This document shows, in pieces, positions 1 to 12,734 of a DNA stretch of 64,000 nucleotides. Position numbers and translations under genes: made by a program. The first letter of the stretch is position 1. Each line of letters opens with the position of its first letter. The DNA comes from Liolophura sinensis (lineage: Eukaryota > Mollusca > Polyplacophora > Chitonida > Chitonidae): contig NC_088301.1 of the NCBI RefSeq assembly GCF_032854445.1, positions 8,304,281 to 8,368,280 on the forward strand, in the 5' to 3' direction. The notes under the pieces were generated by a model. The model did no database searches, had not been told where the DNA came from, and saw only the letters and a program-made list of their open reading frames with translations.

Positions 1-1368
1 AAACTAGCTGCCATTAATTTGGGGAAGACTTCAGGTAAACTGGCTGCCATTAATTTAGGTAAGACATGAGCCAAAGTTGACTGAGACCAATTTGAGACTT
101 TAAAGTGCCAGACATTAATTTGGGTAAGAAGCCAGATTAAGCTATTTGTTCATGTATTATTCAGGGCTGACATGGCTTACATTAAATTTAGGTGAGGCTC
201 CAGATTGACTTGCCCGATATTATATTTGGGGCAAACTCCAGGTTAACATGATTTGGGGTAAAATTTCAGGTTTAATTGGCTGCAATTCATTTGGGTATTA
301 AGACTTCAGGTTAAGCTGGCTGCCATTAATTTGGGAATGACTTCAGGTTAAACTGGCTGCCTTTAATTTGGGCCAAACTTCCGGTTAAACTGGCTGCCTT
401 TATTTTGGGTACCACTTCCAGTTAATCTGGCTGCCTATAATTTGGGTAACACTTCCGGTTAAACTGGCTGTCTTTAATTTGGGTAACACTTCCGGTTAAA
501 CTGGCTGTCTTTAATTTGGGTAACACTTCAGGTTAAACTGGCTGCCTTTAATTTGGGCCAAACTTCCGGTTAAACTGGCTGCCTTTATTTTGGGTCAAAC
601 TTGCGGTTAAACTGGCTGCCTTTATTTTGGGGAACACTTCCAGTTAAACTGGTTGCCTTTAATTTGGGTAACATTTCCGGTTAAACTGGCTGTCTTTAAT
701 TTGGGTAACACTTCCGGTTAAAGTGGCTGCCTTTAATTTGGGTAACACTTCCAGTTAAACTGGCTGCCTTTAATTTGGGCCAAACTTCCTGTTAAAGTGG
801 CTGCCTTTATTTTGCGTCAAACTTCCGGTTAAAGTGGCTGCCTTTATTTTTGGTAACACTTCCAGTTAAACTGGCTGCCTTTAATTTGGGTAACACTTCC
901 GGTTAAACTGGCTGTCTTTAATTTTGGTATCACTTCAGGTTAAAGTGGCTGTCTTTAATTTGGGTAACACTTTCGGTTAAACTGGCTGCCTTTAATTTGG
1001 GTAACGTTTCCGGTTAAACTGGCCGCCTTTAATTTGGGCCAAACCTCCGGTTAAACTGGCTACCTTTATTTTGGGTCAAACTTCTGGTTAAAGTGGCTGC
1101 CTTTATTTTGGGTAACACTTCCAGTTAATCTGGCTGCCTTTAATTTGGGTAACACTTCCGGTTAAAGTGGCTGTCTTTAATTTGGGTAACACTTCTGGTT
1201 AAACTGGCTGTCTTTAATTTGGGTAACACTTCCAGTTAAACTGGCTGTCTTTAATTTGGGTAACACTTCCGGTTAAACTGGCTGCCTTTAATTTGGGTGA
1301 CCCTTCCAGTTAAACTGGCTGCCTTTAATTTAGTTAACACTTCCAGTTAAACTGGCCGCCATTAATTT
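1..1368. repeat. 37-bp minisatellite array
   Basis: About 36 tandem copies of a roughly 37-bp unit. Each unit contains ggctgcctttaatttggg followed by either taacacttccggttaaact or ccaaacttccggttaaact. The first 350 bases are more degenerate and use attaatttggg. The array touches the left window edge, so its full length is unknown. One stray, diverged copy lies at about 1741-1790. It probably sits in an intron of the TRMT13-type gene, because the first exon found begins at 1988 with a phase-1 boundary and so must have upstream exons. Confidence 0.93.
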
Positions 1369-1987
1369 GTTATGCGTAATTTCTTAGATATCAGTTTTAG
1401 GGATACGTGAAATGCTTGGTTTAAATTGCTTAATACAGAATATATGATGTATTGTAATAAATAAAAGTACAACAAAGCTTCCAGCTTTGGTGATGGTGAT
1501 AGCTGTCAAAATCACGTTGCTCTGTTCACTAAACTGATCTCATAGTCCCAGTATGTTCATTGATGACGACATTTCCAAATATTAACGGAAAATACCCATA
1601 AAATAGAGGGGTAAGTAAGAAATACAAAATATACCTCAAAAATGAAAAAAATTGTTCTGAACTTTTTTGCCATATTTTGGTTCGATCATTTTCCTTAAAA
1701 CCATTCTCTTGGTTTTAAAGTATGTTTTCATGTATCGTGTAACTGGCTGGCATTAATTTGTGTAAAACGTCAGGTTTACCTGGCTGCCTGCTGTGTTCCA
1801 TGTTCCATGTGGTGAATATTTCCACCTCACATGTTTTTTACTCTTACAAAGTTTTCCAGCTTAACCCTATACCATATATAGTTTAACCTTGTGTGCAAGG
1901 TAATTAGTCAGTTTATACATGGTTTGATCAGCAATCAATGAATTTCAGCATGCCTTTACCTCCATGATTGCTTTTTATTTGTTATAG

Positions 1988-4900
1988 GAAAGGTACCATC
2001 CATTTCTGTCAGTAAGCGTCCTGTACTGGGGATGGGTAAACACCTATGTGGGGATGCTACAGGTAAGCACACTGTAAAGTGCTGGTATTTCAGACTTTAC
2101 CTATTACTTATATGTTTACTGGTTTCATCAATAGTGAGCTGGTGATATTGAGCATACATTGTACATTACACTAACAAAACATCTCACATTATTCTATGGT
2201 CAGTACAGCGAGATCCTGGCCAAATGTCCTACAGCCACATCAGCCAGATCACACGCAGACAGTCGTGTCATCATACATGCAGACCCGGATCTTAGTCCAT
2301 TCACTACTGCCATCCTAATCCTATCCTGATGCTGTACTGATGATGGAAATATAATCCCAAAATTCTCATCACATTTTACCAGGTGCCATGTTCATTACCA
2401 GGTGCCATGTTTATTACCAGCTGCCATGGTTATTATCAGCTGCCATGTTTATTACCAGCTGCCATTTTATTACCGGCTGCCATGTTCATTACCGGCTGCC
2501 ATGTTCATTACCAGCTGCCATATTCATTGCAAACTAATATACATTATGTCTTCATGAAATGGGATTCTCTTGTAGAATTCTAGTATCGGTGACGATGAAG
2601 CTGTGATGTCACCACTATGCCTAATATGCATGGAAAGAAAACCACAGCGAACCTAAGTATTGTTACAGGCTTTGTTACATTGTCACAGGCTTCCGATTAT
2701 GAGTTTGTTCCAACTAGATAGGCAGAGGTTGAATCTGGATATCTCTTTAGTGACACATTCCTTAGGACTCTTGGTTTATACTGCATCGCATTTAATTACT
2801 CTTTCCATGACAGATCCTATTTAAACCTGTCGATCCTAGCCGTGTTGAAAGACACAAGGTTTTCTGATATGAGGGCAAAGTAACATAATCCACGTTAGGG
2901 AAGAAAAATACCTTGGAAACCCAGTACAAATTTTCATAGGTCAAAGTGGAAGTGTGTCTTTATTAATATTCAAGTAACTTATACATAGATAGGTTGTCTA
3001 ATACCGAACTTCGCATTTCCAACGAAATAAAAGCTACTTCATCAGCACTGGGTGCCACCAATTTCCAAGTCAAGATATGGACCATGTGCTTTCTCCTCCA
3101 GCATCTCTCCAACGTAAGTTACAGTTTACATATGCAATGTTGCAGTGTTGAAGTGGTAAAATCACTCTGTGATTAAATTCCGATGTCAGGTAATACCACA
3201 TGATGCACTTATCCTGATCAGATTGCACTGTCATGATATTTGGAGGATCCAGCAGAATCTGACTACTGAGGCGCTCACCATTCTGCAGATTGTGCAGCCT
3301 AGGTGAGCGTAGGATAGTTGATCGGGAATGACTAGCTGTACTGTATACATCCAGTAAACCAACTTGTCAAATGATTTAATTTTATACCTACAGTCATCTT
3401 AGTAGGAAACAAGTCCACTTAAGTAGTACGAACGAACACCTTGAAATAAGGTGATGTGCATGTACATGTTATGTTTGTGTAGATGTGAAGTAATGGAATT
3501 TTATGTTTTCAGACTTGGCACTAAGGTGTCTCACCCAGACACTGACAGTAGGGCCAGCAGAACACAACAGCTGTAACAGTAGGTGAGTTTTAGCATTTGT
3601 AGGACAATCGGTATGGAATATTGAAGGTATTTGAGACCGCCCACGTCCGCACACTTTTCTCAGCTGTGGCAGTGGCTAGCAGATGACATGGTGAAAGATA
3701 AACTTGGGAAGGTATATGGCCATGAACAACAATGATTCATATACCGAGAAGTATGCCTAACAATAACTGGAAATTATAATATGTTAAGCAACAGAAGAAT
3801 CTACCAGGATGTCTGCGGTCTCAAATGGTGAAAGCCCCAAAAATATACGTACATGCTTTTTGATTTGGCGGTTGAAGGGAGATTACTGCCATAAGCTGAA
3901 GAGTTGATCTGATTTGAGGGATTGTGTGTAATGTGGATGTAAGAGTTATTCCCCTTTAACTGCTTTAGCCCCAGCTGTCTGATTTCAGAAAAGCTGTAAT
4001 TCACTGCAGACATGTGTCGGACTGTTGTGTGTAATATAACTGCTCAGGCCACCTCCAGTCAACCCTTGACTGACAAGAGTGTTTGTTTGAATCATGCTTT
4101 CTCCTGCTGTTATCACTGTGGCGTTATGGTAGATAGTTTGTAAGGGTGGTGGCATTCCTGGAGCCCTACTACTGTCCACTATCATACATATCAGCCCTCA
4201 AAAATTGGCACGAATAATCCTTCAGTTTGTGCAGGCCGTACGTGAATTCAAATATGAGTGAATGATTTCCTTCGTGCGAATGGGCATAGAAAAAATAAAA
4301 AGAAGAAAAAACAAAGGAGATTCTGCCCTTTTTCTCGGAAGGTTCTCCTGCTGGTTTGACAATGGTGTTATATGGTTTGTAAAAGAAGTAAAAAAAAATT
4401 ATCCTGTCTGCATCAACTGTGTGGGCTGATTAAATTTTATTTGGTGAGAAAAATGACTGCGAAGCAGGTGCCATAGGTTACATGTCTACCAAAACATGCC
4501 ATGCTCGGTTTCTTCCCTCCTGAAGATAAAATTGAGGAGAGCTGTTAAAAGGGAGGTAAGAAATGCAAGTCAGCCACTTCCATATGCCCCCGGCCATTAC
4601 AGTGAAGTTTATGTACATGGAGCCGCACATAAACTTCATGTTGAGGGTGCAAGGGAATGAGGTTCGCTCCTTTTCCTGTTCGGTTTCTTCAACTGTGTTC
4701 AAGGGACTTAAATACCACGTCCAACAGTGAACGTGAAAACCCTTTTGAAAGTGGTGGTCAGAAATGGCTTTTAAATCGACTTAAAAAAAAAAAGAGGGTA
4801 CATTAACTGCTTGAAATGTAATATATGTTCTAAAAATCTTGTGGAAATCAAATGAGCGACATAACAAAAGGTCTGGAAGGGAGCAGTGTTGGCTATGTTG

Positions 4901-7873
4901 ATGACACACCGACAATGCAAACGTCGAGCGGAACATAGGTCCGGCAGTCTTCACGTACTTAAATTTGAATTATTACAACATTTACCTTAGACATAAGGTA
5001 ACTTCTGTCAACCACCCAGTGGAATACGACCGGTGCTTTCTGTACTGGGAGTGTCCAGTCTAAGATAAAAATTGTCCACTAATCTAAACGTGCCTGGATT
5101 TCATAACCGATTCTTGCAAGACCCATTTGCATAACCCATGGGCTAATCAAAAATCATTTGTTTAATTGAACTAAAGGTTCTGCAAGGTAAATTTCATGTA
5201 AACTTTTTTCTGGTTAAGCAGATTTTTTGAAATTTTGAGGGCCAGATACACATAAAGTAAAATATGATTGAAGACTGTGTCAAACCTCGGTTGTATCAAA
5301 GAAATCAATTGTTGAATATACTTCTGAGCGAGACCACTGTCACAAGACACCATTCACATTAACAAGCGATTGACCAAAACCTTTATTGATGCTTGAAATG
5401 CTGGGTTTTTACTTGTGTTAAAATTGCAAAAAAGAATTCTTCATTTTTTTTTGGACATAACTTTGTTTTTTTATCCTAGAACCATAACCTTCATTTTAGT
5501 CTTTCTTTCCATGTAGGGGGGGCCTCCGTGGCTCAGTTGGTTAGCGCACTAGCGCAGCGTAATGACCCAGGAGTCTCTCACCACTGCGGTCGCTGTGAGT
5601 TCAAGTCCAGCTCCTGCTGGCTTCCTCTCTGGCCATTCGGCGAAGGTCTGACAGCAACCTGCAGATGGTCGTGGGTTTCCCCTGGGCTCTGCCTGGTTTC
5701 CACCCACTATAATGCTGGCCACCATCGTATAAGTGAAATATTCTTAAGTACGGCATAAAATACCAATCAAATAAATAAATAAATCTTTCCATGTACCAGG
5801 TACACATGTATTCTTTAATTTGTTTTTTCTTGCATCTGTTTTTCAGAGTGCCCCTGGAGGGACTAGCTATAGCTCTGTGCTGTCACCACCGTTGTTCATG
5901 GCCGAGCTACGTGGGCAAGCCGTTTATCCGTGAACAGTGTGGTATGAGTGTTGCAGAGTTCCAGCTTCTGTCCAATATGACTAGCTGGGCTACGTGTTCA
6001 TGGGAAGGCTGGAAGAAACACGGTACATTCCAACAAATGTAATGCGGGTTTTACTCTTGTCATCCCCAAAATGACCAGTGATCAGATTGACTAGTAATTA
6101 CAACACCACTTTCTTACAAAGCTAAATGTATAGGCACCATTCCCAGTGTTGAACAGAAAGAAAGGATAAAATGTGGTATAGAAATGTTTTTTTTGTGGGG
6201 GGGGGGGGGGGGAAATTCTTTTTTATTTTAAAAGACTTCTGTCTGTATAGGGTTGAACAGGCAATTTACAGATTGCCTAGGTCTCATTGTTCGTGGGACG
6301 TTTGACTATGCATGATAGATGACACCTATGGAGCCACGTACACAGTCTTACATTCGCCATTATGTTGTGCAAGTCTGTATTAAGTCACCTGTGGGAAACT
6401 TTGTCAGTAACCTGCCAAAGTTGCACGGCTTATTCCAGGTGCACTCGCTTCCATTTACCCGTAAAACTTGCCATCATCGAAAAAATGACAATCCACAAGT
6501 TCAGTCTTACAAAAAAGTGAATAAATATATAAGAAGTAGATAAATAATGCCTTAGCCTGGTTTTTTTCATCCATACATAATTAAATTGAAAAATCATGAG
6601 TTGAAAAATTCCTAACTTCAGCATTATACTATGATAAAATGAATTCTTAAATAAATTTTCACCATTTTGAAGTTATTTTTAATGCAAGTATGGTAGGTGA
6701 GGTTATATTGAATTAAAGGCATAAAAGCCTTTGTATTACCACTGCATGGTGCTGTTATGTACTGGACCCAGTTGTTCAAAGTGTATTTGCATTTAGGCCA
6801 GGTACTAACTTTAGTCTAGTTTAAAGTCTCATTATTTTTGTATTGGGCCAAAACTGGTATTAAGATTTAACCTGGATTAACTTTTGAACAGCCAGCCCCT
6901 GGTCACAGTGGTAGTGTGGGGAGTAGGGGTTGGGTAGGTATTAAGGCTACTGTTTCATTTACTATATGTGCAGATTCAAATTGGGTCAGTGTGCATATAG
7001 GTAATTTTGTCCTCAGCCTGCGCTGTAAATGTTTGATGTTTCCTCACACCAGTTCCCAGAGAATCAACCAAAGATAGCAGTAGTTCGGATGGAGTACAGG
7101 ATATGGTTTCCATAGGAGCAGGAGACCAACACGAGAACACAAACCAAACTGAACACCATCAGAGAGAATTTCAGTCATCAAATGGTTTTGAGAAGTATGT
7201 TCATACATGTATCTTAATACCAAGCATCTTGCACCAGTTTCTTTTTTAGCTTGGGTATTTGCCTGTGTATACTTAGCCTTCTTACATAGTGTCCGCTCCG
7301 AGAATGTATGTTGATGAATAATGAATTTCACTGGAGATGAGTGGATCTGCACCAGTATGGTATGCATGTTTGTGTGGAGTCTTGTGTTTCCTCCAGGCAC
7401 CCAACTTTCACCGCCCAGTAGTGAAAATACAGTGTTTAACACAGATCAAATAAAAAATTCCAAAGGATGTAATTGGATGTGATGGTTTAAACTGGAAAAT
7501 ACATGTTACATCTCAAAACATAACAGTGCCCTATACCTGTTTGAATAATTCTATTATCAATCATGAACACTTGTGTTGATACTGAAAATTAGCTTCCCTT
7601 TTGAGAGGGTCGGAGATCACCATAACCCAGTGCTTTGTTGAGAAGTACATAAATGTATACAGTGCTGTAGTTGTATTCTAATGTTGCAGACTTGACATTG
7701 GTTTGACCTTGGAGGAGAGAGAGAATCTTGGGAGGAAATGCAAACAGTTGATTGACAAAGGGCGTGTCTTGTATCTCCAAGACAACAAGATGACAGCAGT
7801 ACTCAAGGCTTACATTGACCAATCATACACACCTGAAAACATTGTACTTTTAGCCAAGCCCGTTTCAAGGTAG
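1988..7873 (+). CDS. TRMT13: TRMT13-like tRNA 2'-O-methyltransferase, 3' part of gene
   Basis: The family 2'-O-methylates position 4 of certain tRNAs, using S-adenosylmethionine. Five exons are visible: 1988-2062, 3513-3582, 5847-6022, 7053-7194 and 7690-7873 (TAG stop at 7871-7873). All introns are GT..AG and the phases agree (1, 2, 1, 2). Exon 1988 encodes GMGKHLCGDAT, continued by DLALRCL at 3513; this is the family's KHLCGxATD block. Exon 5847 encodes LAIALCCHHRCSWPSYVGK and later NMTSWATCSW, the most diagnostic TRMT13 motifs. Exon 7053 is a Ser/Gln-rich linker. The last exon encodes CKQLIDKGRVLYLQ and ENIVLLAKPVS, matching the family's C-terminal end. The N-terminal zinc-finger and SAM-binding exons lie to the left of the window or were not seen; a phase-1 exon must precede 1988. 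The assignment rests on motif recall, not on a search. Confidence 0.87.
2380..2530. repeat. 19-bp short tandem repeat
   Basis: About eight imperfect copies of a 19-bp unit built on gctgccatgttcattacca, within the TRMT13-type intron between 2062 and 3513. The open reading frame across it is a by-product of the repeat. Confidence 0.85.
5516..5783 (+). mobile_element. Full-length tRNA-derived SINE with target-site duplication
   Basis: The head reads ggcctccgtggctcagttgg and holds the pol III A box. A B-box-like gagttcaagtcc follows about 80 bp later, then a conserved body, then a tail ending in aataaataaata. It is bounded by a perfect 12-bp direct repeat, tctttccatgta, at 5504-5515 and 5784-5795. 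It lies in the last part of the intron before the TRMT13-type exon at 5847. The short reading frames across it are not genes. Confidence 0.93.
6197..6212. repeat. G16 homopolymer
   Basis: Sixteen consecutive G on the plus strand in the TRMT13-type intron, preceded by a T-rich run. It could form a G-quadruplex and is also a likely length-error site in the assembly. Confidence 0.9.
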
Positions 7874-8026
7874 CAACACTTCAAGCTTTGTATTAACAAT
7901 ATTGCTTAGTAATGATGTGTAATGATTGAATTAGGATAGAATTTGAGGAGCCCATGGCATTGTAGCCTTTCTTAATCATACGGAGGGACAGTTCGACGGA
8001 TTCTCGCAATTGTCGTGGAATACCTG

Positions 8027-8118
8027 GAAGCATACTTAGCTCTTAACTAAGTGCACTTTCTATCTCTACAACATACGTTGTCATGGTAGTTAAGGGCATA
8101 CTTAGCTAAGTATGCTTC
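8027..8118. repeat. Inverted repeat with a perfect 20-bp palindrome
   Basis: The 15-bp arm gaagcatacttagct (8027-8041) recurs in inverted form at 8104-8118. The right arm overlaps a perfect palindrome, gcatacttagctaagtatgc, at 8096-8115. It looks like a small foldback repeat. Confidence 0.8.
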
Positions 8119-8771
8119 ATGAAACCATCCCTTGATTTCTTACACTGATAAATCAAGAACAGTGGAAATATTGGCTTCTGTGAGGCTGAAACTCTTGACT
8201 TAAGGTTTCATGAGCCGAGTCCCACTGAGGCAAGTTTCTTTTTGGCTGCGTTCTATATATCAGTGTAGAAATTATCTATCCCTTGAGTTCCCAGAAAGAT
8301 AAAAATCTGCTAACCGCCCAGAATGATTTTCATGGTTTTGATAAAATAACTGTACTTTACAGTTAGGCAATTTGCAGTGACAGGTTTTGCTGATTCATCC
8401 ACAGTATAGATCCACTTAAAAATGTTCTGTGATCTTTGATTAATGTCTTATCAGAAAAAGTTAAGTGTTGGCATCAAAAGTATCATTTTATGGCCTTCAT
8501 GAACTTTTGAAAGTGCATTTTTACATAACAACTTTTGGTGAAATACAGGTATGTGTACACTTTTTCTGCAGTACAAAAAACTGTTAAGTGCAAATTGTCA
8601 CAGAAGGAATTAAAACTTCCTTTTTTATTGACCCTCAGAATTGTGCATCATCATGTGTCATTTTTAAATGTACATGTAGTACAGTTTGGAAAATGGGTAA
8701 TACAAAGTGTCAACATTTAATTACCTTCGTGTGTTTAAGTAAAATGTTACTTACATCACCTTAGTGTGCCA

Positions 8772-8990
8772 GGGAGGAGCAGTGGAGCCTCTCATCGACG
8801 CGGTCACTGTGAGTTCAAGTCCAGCTCATGCTGGCTTCCTCTCCGGTCATACTTAGGAAGGTCTGTAAACAATCTGCAGATGGTCGTGTGTTGCCCTCGG
8901 ACTCTGCCTGGTTTCATACCAACATGATGCTGGTGGTGTAAGAAAATTTTTTCTGTTGTATGCCGTAAGACACCAGTCAAAAAAATAAAT
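8772..8990 (+). mobile_element. SINE copy, 5' truncated and diverged
   Basis: Same family as the copy at 5516. It starts within the head, keeps gagttcaagtccagctcatg and the body, and ends in a diverged tail (tatgccgtaagacaccagtc then aaataaata). Confidence 0.85.
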
Positions 8991-9529
8991 ATAATAAGGT
9001 TGCAATGATGCAAAAACAAATCAGATCTTGCTTGGTGGGTGGAAATGGGACACAATTTGAATTTGAATTCATTTTATTAAATTTGGGCAGTCAGATTTAG
9101 ATCTCTAAACTTTGAAACCTTTGTCATTGTGTTCTTACATTACATGAAAAAGTCGTTGGAAGGTATTACATCTTGACAATTCATCTTTACTTCATTTTGC
9201 ACAATATTTACCTTTAAAGCAATATTTCCTCTTAGATTTTAAATGCAGGTGCCTTGAAATTCCATTCTTAAACATAGTGGTATTTATTGACCTATTGTGT
9301 TTTAACTAGTTTTGGTGATGTCATTGTTGAGGGCAAAATATTGAAAATAAATCAACAAATATCTACCAAGCAGTGATTTTTTTTTTTACATTTCAGTTAC
9401 AGGAACATTGTATGTGGGTTCAGTACAATCCTGGTACATTCACATATTCATATATCGTTGATAACGCAAACCTCTGCGTAAATACTTTTTAAAAACAGGA
9501 TGTTTCTATCCAGTTAACGGGTATTGTCC

Positions 9530-9840
9530 GGGCACCAAGTCCATAGCAACCTGGCTGCAGGTCTGTCTGAATGGTATCAAGACTGGTGTTACCTGTACCA
9601 ACGAAAATACTGGGTTTTCAATTGCTGAAACACACCAAGTGCGGGTTCAAACCCGGCCTTGAACTGGGAATTTCTGGATTCCCCGCTCTGACTGCTTGAG
9701 GGACTTTGGCAAGAAATAAGACCACTTGTCCTCCTCCAATATGGTGCACATTTAAGTGTGTGTGTAACTTTGCACAGGTTGATCTTCTACCCGGGGATTC
9801 TGTAGAATTGACCACATGTTTTAGTAAAGGAACACACAAT
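9530..9840 (+). mobile_element. Candidate second tRNA-related SINE
   Basis: A B-box-like gcgggttcaaacccggcct lies near 9640. It is followed by body sequence unlike the main SINE (ccgctctgactgcttgaggg ... gtgtgtgtaactttgcacag). No flanking duplication was located. It could instead be a chance tRNA-like motif. Confidence 0.4.
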
Positions 9841-9959
9841 GTTTCATTTTAATCCTTTAAGCCACTTGCGAAAAAAACAATGTATATACATGTAACACAT
9901 GCGAAGATAAATTTACGACGTGCTTTGTGATCTCAAGCACGTGTTGGCCTATATACTAT

Positions 9960-10200
9960 CATGTATTGGGTCGAGTACTTAGCGTGCAAGCACTGCACAA
10001 TGACCCATGGGCCTCTCACCAACGCGGTGGGTGGGAGATCATGCTGGTTTCCTCTCCGGCAGTACGTGGGAACGTCTGCCAGCAACTGCAGATAGTCGGT
10101 GGGTCGGTGAAAGGGAGGAGGGTTTCCCCGGGCTCTGCCATAATACCATAATGCTGGTCTCCGTAGTGTACATGAAATAGTCTTGACCAACAACATAAAG
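9960..10200 (+). mobile_element. SINE copy, diverged
   Basis: It keeps recognisable blocks of the main SINE (tgacccatgggcctctcacc, tttcctctccggcagtacgt, tttccccgggctctgcc), but the tail is degraded to cttgaccaacaacataaagg. Confidence 0.75.
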
Positions 10201-10375
10201 GACTACACGTAGCTTGTATGTGTATATGTGCACCGGGGCAAATGTAACCGAGATAATTTTCGGCATTTATTAATTAATTTATTTATTTGTTCATTTGGAC
10301 TATAAATCTTTCATTATCTACCCATGATCTTCCATGTATATTGGCATGTATAGTCTATACGTTATAGATGGTTGC

Positions 10376-10396
10376 GGTAATGGTTGATTTGATTGA

Positions 10397-10434
<38 letters not shown>

Positions 10435-10435
10435 G
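10376..10435. repeat. (gatt)n microsatellite
   Basis: Tetranucleotide run of gatt with a few interruptions. It directly abuts the A-rich tail of the minus-strand SINE copy that follows, and probably grew from that tail. Confidence 0.85.
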
Positions 10436-10560
10436 TTTTACGCCGTACTCAACAATATTTCAGTTATACGACGGAGGCCGTCATTATGGTGGGAGGAAAC
10501 CGGGTATAGTCCGGGTAAAACCCAAGACCATCCGTAGGTTGATGCCAGAACTTCCAGGCG
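10436..10560 (-). mobile_element. SINE 3' portion, minus strand
   Basis: Reverse complement of the SINE tail (gttttacgccgtactcaac, ttatacgacggaggccgtca) followed by body sequence with aaaccgggtatagtccgggt. The head is missing. Confidence 0.8.
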
Positions 10561-12734
10561 GTAATGAACCAAATTTTTCTGGGTAAAAGAAAGTGTACTG
10601 GTGTCGATGGTTCAAGAACCCTTAGTGTGGATACAGACACTAGTTTAGTTCCACGCAGCTCGCACATTATCGGAGGAATTGATGAATACATTATCCTGGG
10701 TTTTGTACAAACACCAGAATATAGGTTTAAACCATACACTAGTCCTCAACGATGACGGTGGAGAACTTTTGAAACATGCCATTGACAGGACTGAGAGCGA
10801 ATCGAGATTCACGGTAAACCATGGAGATCAACATTTATTTAATTATACACCCATGGCAGAACAAATCTGTCTGTTTTGCCCTGTGGGCAAAACTCGCTTT
10901 CTTTCAGCGAGTTTCCCATATTCAAAGCCAGATACTCGGAGCCAAAATTGCCTTTAGTTAGTGACACGTAACAACACAAGTTCTACAAAATGATACAAAC
11001 TTTTTTCTATTTCTATTTGAGTTTCGACAAGAACTAATTGCGTCGGGTGACGTCATAATTATTCAAAAGCAAGTTGCATGCTGGATAATGGGGGTCGATG
11101 GTATTTTGTTTTACAACGGCTGCACCAACAAGCGGTTAGAAGAAACCCCACGCAGTAACATAGCCTATACTAATGTCTCTGTAAATAGCCTACATTGCTT
11201 AAATTCTCTGAAGTCCATCTCTAAATCTATATTGCCGCGAGATCATATGCTACAAGAGATAAAATAAAATTCATTTATTAGTGTTACATTATTCTAAAAC
11301 GTGTGAACAATACCAAATATGACAGTGTAAGTAACAGGGTTTACAGTTAAGTCGATAGTAGTTCAGGGAACTGGTGTCACCCTCCGTCAAAACATGTTGA
11401 ACTCCGCCGAATATCCAGCATGCCACTGATTTTTTAAATAATTCTGACGTCACTCGAGACACTGGGTTCTTGCCGTCGAGACCAGGCTTATGAACTTCAA
11501 CACTGTGAATTAGAAAATGTGTTATAACTTTATTTTTCTTGCAAGAATATGGACTTCCAACATGTCTACATATAGAACTTGTGTTGCTACGTGTCACTGA
11601 CTAAAGGCAGTTTTTGTAGTGAGTATGACTGGTTTTACAGAGAGCTGAAAATAGGCGTCTCGCTAAAAGAAATAGCCTATAAACACATTGTTTTATATGT
11701 AGGCTATATATAAGGGATACTGTTAATGAATTCTGATGTTTGTTTCAGTTGTTTCTAGATCCTTGTGCGTACACCTGATTAAGACGACCAACCTTAAATC
11801 AGTTTTAATACAAGCGATGAATTAAAATTCCATATAGGGTTCTGCGCAAAGGTACAGTGGCTGAATCAAGCCAAAGGACTTGCTGAACCCAATTGGAGCT
11901 TGGTTTAAATTAAGGTGTACCTATTAAACGTGAAATTTTACTGGAAAATGTCGGCGGGTCTGGTGTCACGCCATGTCTGGTGTCTTTGGTTAGGCTGACA
12001 TTCCGGTTGGCACTGGAGCGTGATGTGGCCATTGGTTCCTGGTCTGCACTAGGAAATTCAGTCGCCCTTCATTTTAGGCCATGTATACAAAGTTTTATCG
12101 AATCGTCAGTGGTGCATATAACAAACAATCAAAGGGAGTTCCACAACGGCAAAGTCGATGCCCACGTGGACCTGTCCAGTTAAAACGTTACCAGCATGCA
12201 AATATATGCTTTTGTTTATATAGTGTTGTCATTCTCTATCGCCAAAGTTGAGACTATTATTATAATTAGCAAACGTGTACGTATATATGAGATTCCTGTC
12301 ATGCTGAGTCTCGCGCGGTCCACGTCACTGCATGATTGCACCCGCAAAGGGTTGTGAAGGTGAAATATATTATCAACCATTGCATGTGAGAAGTGTTTAC
12401 CCATTCAAAACTGGTCATAAAACCGTGCTTCGTAGGCTTCACACCCTGCCTACACAAACATAAGAACAGCGAAAAGCCTGAATCGTAGTGATGCGTCAGA
12501 GAGTGGGTTAAATTAACCCGTGCAGTCGACCTACATACGCACTGGGGGCTGCCCGGAATAGCATCCCCCACATGATATGTTACAAGTCAAAGCCATACGT
12601 CCTCTACGACCGCTAGCGAACGTCTGAACGACTACTACACAGGGTTCGATATAGTTATCCGTGCTGCTTGCAAACCATTGTATCGACATTTTTTTGACGC
12701 TGTAGCTTGAGTCCGACAAAAGCATACAGGCAAC

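Larger units (their letters stand above)
7874..12734. other. Intergenic region between TRMT13-like and DUF1761-like genes
   Basis: No coding exon with family support is seen on either strand. It holds three SINE copies (about 8772-8990, 9960-10200, 10385-10560), a tRNA-like segment near 9600-9840 with a good B box (gcgggttcaaacccggcct), a palindromic stretch near 8027-8118 and an (attg)n run near 10376-10435. Confidence 0.7.

Noticed and set aside
7044-7442. 132-codon minus-strand frame
   Set aside because: It lies antisense to a TRMT13-type exon with matching splice phases on the plus strand. No similarity recognised.
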